A stretch of DNA of 64,000 nucleotides, taken from positions 62,001-126,000 of the forward strand of contig JBBRSD010000005.1 in the NCBI GenBank assembly GCA_038245725.1, given 5' to 3'. Each line of letters opens with the position of its first letter. The stretch's first letter is position 1. This stretch comes from JBBRSD01 sp038245725. GTDB taxonomy: Bacteria > Actinomycetota > Coriobacteriia > Anaerosomatales > JAAXUF01. The notes below the pieces were generated by a model, which saw only the letters and a list, made by a program, of their open reading frames with translations, was not told the origin of the DNA and ran no database searches. Below are positions 60,058-64,000 of the stretch, one piece after another. Made by a program: the position numbers and the translations under genes.

Positions 60058-61566
60058 ATGGGCAAGCATTCCCAGAAAAGAACCCTCGGTGGCGACGACA
60101 AGCCGCGCCGTATTCGGCCTGACGCCCGTCGGGTTCCGATGGAGCGTCGGCGCACGCCCGGCGAGCATGCAACGGCCGATGTCGTTCACGGCGACGCGGA
60201 GTCCTACCATCTGTCCGATTCCGCTTCGAGACGCCGCGGCTCGCTCGAGTCCGCTCCGGCGCGCTTGCGGGTCGAGCGCGACAGGCGCCGAGGTCGGACG
60301 AAGAAGATCGTGCTCGGTGTTCTAATCGGCATCGTCGCGCTGGTCGTCGTGGGTATGGTCGGCGTCTACGCGTATGCGCAGCACCTCGCAGGCATCATGC
60401 AGCCACCGATCATCCAAAAGCAAAAGATCGACGCGGTGCTCACCCAGGCAAAGCCGATGGAGCCGTTCAACATCCTGATCCTAGGCGCCGACTACCGTCC
60501 AGGCGACACGGCCTTTCGCACCGACTCCATCATCGTGGCGCATGTCGACCCCAAGGCCCGCAGACTCTGGATGATGTCGATCCCGCGCGATACGCGCGTG
60601 GAGATTCCGGGCCGTGGACCTCACAAGATCACGGAGGCTCACGTCTTCGGAGGCTCTGAGGCCTCGATCGCCGCGGTGCAGAAGCTGACCGGTCTCAAGA
60701 TGAACCACTACCTCGAGATGAACTTCCTTGGCTTCAGAAGGGCCGTCGACGCGCTCGGCGGGGTTTGGGTCGAGGTGCCCGTCACCATTAACGACACCGA
60801 AGCCGATCAAACCATGCACAACGTCGCAAGCCACATCGACGCCGGCTACCAGCGACTCGACGGCGCTCACGCGCTTACGTTCGTGCGAGCACGGCATCAG
60901 TTCGTGGATCAGGACTTCTCGCGCATGAAGGACCAGCAGTTGTTCTTCAAGGCGCTCGCAGACCAGGTCGCCAAGATCGACAACATCGCCAAGCTGCCTG
61001 GTGTTGTCTCGGCGGTCGCGCCCTATGTCACCACCGACATGTCGCTCATCGACATGATCCGACTTGCGCAGGCGCTCAAGGGCGCCGGCAGCAAGAACAT
61101 GTACACCGCTACGGTGCAGGGCACGTGGCGCTCTCCGTTCATCTACTCGGACGCCGCCAACCTGCACAAGCTCGTCAAGGACATCAAGGACGAGGTGCCG
61201 TTCGAGAAGAAGTCCGCCGCGGCATCGGCGACCGCTGTCTCTGCGGAGAAGCCGTCCGATGTGAAGGTCACGATTCGCAACGGCGCCGGTGTCTCAGGCG
61301 TGGCCAATCAAGCGGCGACGATCCTGCAGGCAAAGGGCTTCAAGATCGGCAAAGTCGGCAACGCGAACCAGAACGTCTATAAGAAGACGCTGATCATCTA
61401 CAAGAAGGACACCGCCGCTGCCGAGCTGGTCGCGAAGTACCTGCCGCCTGGCACGACGATCGTCCAGAGCCGCGGCATGTATGCGTATTCGTCTGAGATT
61501 CTCGTTATGATCGGGAAGGATTGGGACCTGAGTAAGGTTCCCGTCGCCTCCGTTGTGACGCAGTAG
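60058..61566 (+). CDS. LytR-CpsA-Psr (LCP) family wall-polymer ligase
   Basis: The 502-aa membrane protein attaches polymers from lipid carriers to peptidoglycan. It has a basic cytoplasmic N-terminus (1-82), one membrane helix (about 83-107), the LCP domain (about 137-300; ILGADYRPGD, RTDSIIVAHVDPKARRLWMM, SIPRDTRVEIPG, FVRARHQFVDQDFSRMKDQQ, with the conserved arginines that bind pyrophosphate) and a C-terminal LytR_C domain (about 400-480; VTIRNGAGVSGVANQAATIL). The position after the dehydrogenase/acyltransferase pair suggests it ligates that polymer. Confidence 0.93.
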   Translation: MGKHSQKRTLGGDDKPRRIRPDARRVPMERRRTPGEHATADVVHGDAESYHLSDSASRRRGSLESAPARLRVERDRRRGRTKKIVLGVLIGIVALVVVGMVGVYAYAQHLAGIMQPPIIQKQKIDAVLTQAKPMEPFNILILGADYRPGDTAFRTDSIIVAHVDPKARRLWMMSIPRDTRVEIPGRGPHKITEAHVFGGSEASIAAVQKLTGLKMNHYLEMNFLGFRRAVDALGGVWVEVPVTINDTEADQTMHNVASHIDAGYQRLDGAHALTFVRARHQFVDQDFSRMKDQQLFFKALADQVAKIDNIAKLPGVVSAVAPYVTTDMSLIDMIRLAQALKGAGSKNMYTATVQGTWRSPFIYSDAANLHKLVKDIKDEVPFEKKSAAASATAVSAEKPSDVKVTIRNGAGVSGVANQAATILQAKGFKIGKVGNANQNVYKKTLIIYKKDTAAAELVAKYLPPGTTIVQSRGMYAYSSEILVMIGKDWDLSKVPVASVVTQ

Positions 61567-61591
61567 ACCGACACTCCTTAGGCGATCATCG

Positions 61592-61620
61592 ACGGCCCGT
61601 GCCAATCCGGCGCGGGCCGT
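61592..61620 (+). terminator. Hairpin terminator after the LCP gene
   Basis: ACGGCCCG-T-GCC and GGC-G-CGGGCCGT pair around AATCC, 26 bases after the stop. The stem is strong, but the T-run is weak (GTGCGTTG). Confidence 0.6.
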
Positions 61621-61643
61621 GTGCGTTGATGCGGCGGGACTGC

Positions 61644-61672
61644 CTGACGAACGCGATCGGGCACCGTATACT
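61644..61672 (+). promoter_or_regulatory. Promoter for the CWB2/L,D-transpeptidase gene
   Basis: CTGACG (61644-61649) and TATACT (61667-61672) have a 17-bp spacer, 42 bases before the GTG start. Confidence 0.55.
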
Positions 61673-61714
61673 GCAGCCGTATGGCCGATCCGAACTCCCG
61701 AGAAGGAGGCGCGT

Positions 61715-63430
61715 GTGATCAGGTCCCGCGTTCGCTGCACTCTCGCAAGCGCTCTTGTCGTATCGGCATTTCTCGCGATCTGTTCTCCGTTTGCGGCTTT
61801 GGCTTCGAGTTGGCCTCCCGGCGTGGCCCGGGTGGCGGTGCCAACCACGCGCGTCGGCAACAACAGCGTCTACTCGACTGCGGTGCATGGGGCCCTGCGC
61901 GCCTATCCGGGCTGGCAGGGCGTGCACGACGTCGTGATCGTCTCGGCCGCCAGGGCGGCTGCGTCCGACGTCGACGCTGCATCCTCGCTGTGCTGGGCCT
62001 ACGATGCCCCGATGCTGCTGACGGGGGTCACGACGTTGCCCACGGTAACTCGGAACGCACTGGCGGCGATCGTCTCGGAGAACGGGACGGTGACCGTTCA
62101 TGTTGTAGGCTCGGCGACGGCTGTGTCCTCGGTATGCGTGGACCGAATTCGCTCTGTGGTGGGCACGAGCACGATCGAACAGCCTTGGAAGACGGCCAGC
62201 CGCTATTCGATGGCCGCGATGATCGCCGCGCGTGTCCGGCTTGTGGCGAGTGCGGATGGCAGAACGGTCCCGAAGGTGGCGTTTCTGGCGAATGGTTCCT
62301 CTGCCAGCAACCTGTGGGATGCGAGTGCGGTCGCTGCCGTGTCGCGCCGCACAGGCATCCCCATCCTCTTCACATCCGCGAACGGCGTTCCTGCCACCAC
62401 CGCGATGGCCTTAGCCGCAGCAGGAAACCCAAGAGTGATCGTCGTAGGCGGTGCCGGATCCGTGCCCCCATCGCTGTACGGAGCGCTGCATGCGAGTGAG
62501 CGGTGGGGTGGATCGACGCATTTCGCCACCGCAGTCGCGGTCGCAAGTCGTGCGATGTCGAAGGGCTGGAGTTCGGTGTCGACCGTGGCGATTGCCGCGA
62601 CACCGCATGACGCCGCAATCGGCTCACTTATGGTCGGCCGAGCCGGCGGCGTCACGCTTTTCTCAACCGGAGTGCGCCTCGACAAGGTGACGTGGTCGCT
62701 GCTCGCGTCGCACGCATCGACGTTGGCGGTCGCGTACGGCGTGGGAGGAGTCGGCACGGTCTCGAGCGCGCAGATCGCTGAGATGTCGGGCGCGCCGGCG
62801 GTACCGTGGTTCGCGCCGGGTGAACCCGGCCGGTTCGTGGGCAGGCGCGCGAGGGTGGCCGGACACGTGGGAGGCAATGCGACGACGGTGTCCGTCTACG
62901 TCGCCGGCAGAAAGGTTCAAACGGTGGCGGTTCGCCCTTGGGGTGCGTTCGTGTTCACGTCGGTCGCGATGCCCTCAAGGTCGTTCAAAGTCGAGATAGT
63001 CGCCGGTAACCCCGGCGGCACGATCGCCAAGACAAGTAAGAGTGCCACTCGCCTCAAGTATCCGTCTGCAACGTGCATCGTGATCGACAAGTCGGACTTC
63101 AAGCTCTACTGGGTCATGAACAACCGGCTCGTGAAGATGTATCCAATCGCCGTAGGCCGCGCGCATCTCGAGACACCGGCTCCGGCGACGTGGAAGATCC
63201 TTGCGAAGTACCATACGAGCCCTGGAAGCGTGTACGGTCCGCGCAAGTTGCGTCTGTTCCGAAAACGCGGCGGCCACTACGTGCGCACGCGCTACGGCAT
63301 CCATGGCACGAACCAGCCCTGGGTCATCGGCACCAAGGCAAGCCACGGGTGCATCCGCATGTACAACAGAGATGTTCTCGAGCTGTTTCCTCAGGTCCCG
63401 CTCGGCACGATGGTCTACACGCGACCCTGA
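61715..63430 (+). CDS. Exported CWB2-repeat protein fused to an L,D-transpeptidase
   Basis: The 571-aa protein has a signal peptide (about 1-31). Three cell-wall-binding type 2 repeats follow (about 35-375; recurring VxxVVIVSA, RYSMAAMIA, VIVVGGAGSVP patterns), which anchor it to wall polymers. A short beta domain (about 375-450) leads to a C-terminal YkuD L,D-transpeptidase domain (about 450-571). The catalytic motif HGTNQPW...SHGCIRM holds H544, C546 and R548. It probably makes 3-3 peptidoglycan crosslinks or attaches proteins to the wall. AAGGAGG precedes GTG 61715. Confidence 0.92.
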   Translation: MIRSRVRCTLASALVVSAFLAICSPFAALASSWPPGVARVAVPTTRVGNNSVYSTAVHGALRAYPGWQGVHDVVIVSAARAAASDVDAASSLCWAYDAPMLLTGVTTLPTVTRNALAAIVSENGTVTVHVVGSATAVSSVCVDRIRSVVGTSTIEQPWKTASRYSMAAMIAARVRLVASADGRTVPKVAFLANGSSASNLWDASAVAAVSRRTGIPILFTSANGVPATTAMALAAAGNPRVIVVGGAGSVPPSLYGALHASERWGGSTHFATAVAVASRAMSKGWSSVSTVAIAATPHDAAIGSLMVGRAGGVTLFSTGVRLDKVTWSLLASHASTLAVAYGVGGVGTVSSAQIAEMSGAPAVPWFAPGEPGRFVGRRARVAGHVGGNATTVSVYVAGRKVQTVAVRPWGAFVFTSVAMPSRSFKVEIVAGNPGGTIAKTSKSATRLKYPSATCIVIDKSDFKLYWVMNNRLVKMYPIAVGRAHLETPAPATWKILAKYHTSPGSVYGPRKLRLFRKRGGHYVRTRYGIHGTNQPWVIGTKASHGCIRMYNRDVLELFPQVPLGTMVYTRP

Positions 63431-63562
63431 TGAGGCACGCCCCCGAGCAGGGCGAACCCCGTCGACGCCGAGCCGTTGCGTGCGCTCGTGGCAGTTTCGC
63501 GAGATAATGACGAAACGGCCGAGCCGTTTACGAGGTCTCGGCATGTGCAGGGAGACGTAGCC

Positions 63563-64000
63563 ATGATTCGTAGCCAATCCCTATCCCGCGTCGGTGCTCG
63601 CCTCATGAGAGCCGCGGTCGCCGCCATTCTCGCGACGTCTTCGCTGGCGCTCGCGCCCGCGGCGTCATTCGCTCTCACCTCTCCGACCTTCGTGATCTCA
63701 GGCGCGGGATTCGGGCATGGCGTCGGTCTTTCTCAGTACGGTGCCAAGGGCTACGCCGAGAACGGCAAGACCGGTGAGTGGATGGTGGCCCACTACTATT
63801 CGGGAACCGTCCTGAAGCATGTCACTGGCAAGTCGGTCAAAGTGAACCTCGATCCGTCCGCCCACTACGGCACGGGCACGACGCATGGCTACTCGGCGAC
63901 GCGTTGGAAGATCCGCGGCGGGTGGGTGGGCGCAGGCGTATCCCTCAACGGCCGCGCCTCTCTGCCTGATACACGCGCTCCCTACAGCTTCGAGCCCTCT
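63563..64000 (+). CDS. SpoIID/LytB-domain protein, N-terminal part (runs off the window)
   Basis: The frame starts at ATG 63563 after GGGAGA and stays open to the window end (146 residues). There is a signal peptide (about 1-38, cleaved near SFA|LTS), then GAGFGHGVGLSQYGAKGYAE (about 48-67), the SpoIID/LytB signature seen at the N-terminus of actinobacterial members. SpoIID-type proteins cleave glycan strands after removal of stem peptides, or stimulate amidases. The placement beside an L,D-transpeptidase with CWB2 repeats indicates wall remodelling. The catalytic glutamate region lies outside the window. Confidence 0.88.
   Translation, partial: MIRSQSLSRVGARLMRAAVAAILATSSLALAPAASFALTSPTFVISGAGFGHGVGLSQYGAKGYAENGKTGEWMVAHYYSGTVLKHVTGKSVKVNLDPSAHYGTGTTHGYSATRWKIRGGWVGAGVSLNGRASLPDTRAPYSFEPS

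Overview
The window is a GC-rich bacterial chromosome segment with dense, mostly plus-strand, tightly overlapping operons, frequent GTG or TTG starts and clear GGAGG-type ribosome sites. Gene content and order (ricT-type PSP1 gene after holB, argS-lysA-hom-thrB-rho-rpmE-thyX-DUF1385-prfA-prmC-tsaC-rpiB-glyA-upp-wecA/tagO-atp operon-murA-fabZ, CWB2-repeat wall proteins) suggest an actinobacterium-related anaerobe, most likely near Coriobacteriia/OPB41-type lineages. That placement is inference; no 16S gene is present.

Layout: 1-2664 holds the end of tmk, holB, a PSP1/RicT gene and tRNA-Thr(CGT). 2617-10715 is an integrated mobile element of about 8.05 kb, bounded by a 49-bp duplication of the tRNA 3' half. 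It carries a tyrosine integrase, an unknown 314-aa gene, a divergent regulator and excisionase region with four TNGTAC repeats between them, a chain of small genes coupled by ATGA overlaps (one possibly a replication initiator), a membrane zinc-ribbon protein, a noncoding stretch with two large inverted repeats, and a three-gene DUF3467/BECR-like/DUF2283 cassette that looks like a toxin-antitoxin cargo. 10810-13158 is a YfhO-like membrane protein.

13358-22929 is a complex I operon nuoA-B-CD-H-I-J-K-L-M-N with fused NuoCD and no NuoE, F or G, so the electron donor is probably not NADH through the usual module. 23087-27617 holds HtrA, RlmH and a DHHW/MBOAT surface acylation pair. 27742-37176 holds argS, lysA, hom, thrB and sppA, plus unknown genes and two paralogous exported proteins with single heme-type motifs (CX4CH and CX2CH). 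37369-47775 is a translation, transcription-termination and nucleotide/one-carbon cluster: transaldolase, rho, rpmE with a long duplicated acidic tail, thyX, DUF1385, prfA, prmC, tsaC, rpiB, glyA, upp and dCMP deaminase.

47772-55990 is wecA/tagO followed by a complete F-type ATP synthase operon (atpI-like, B, E, F, H, A, G, D, C). 56125-64000 is envelope biogenesis: murA, fabZ, a nucleotide-sugar dehydrogenase, a hexapeptide acyltransferase, an LCP ligase, a CWB2-L,D-transpeptidase fusion and the start of a SpoIID-like protein. The proton-pumping dehydrogenase and ATP synthase supply energy; the last third builds peptidoglycan and wall polymers.
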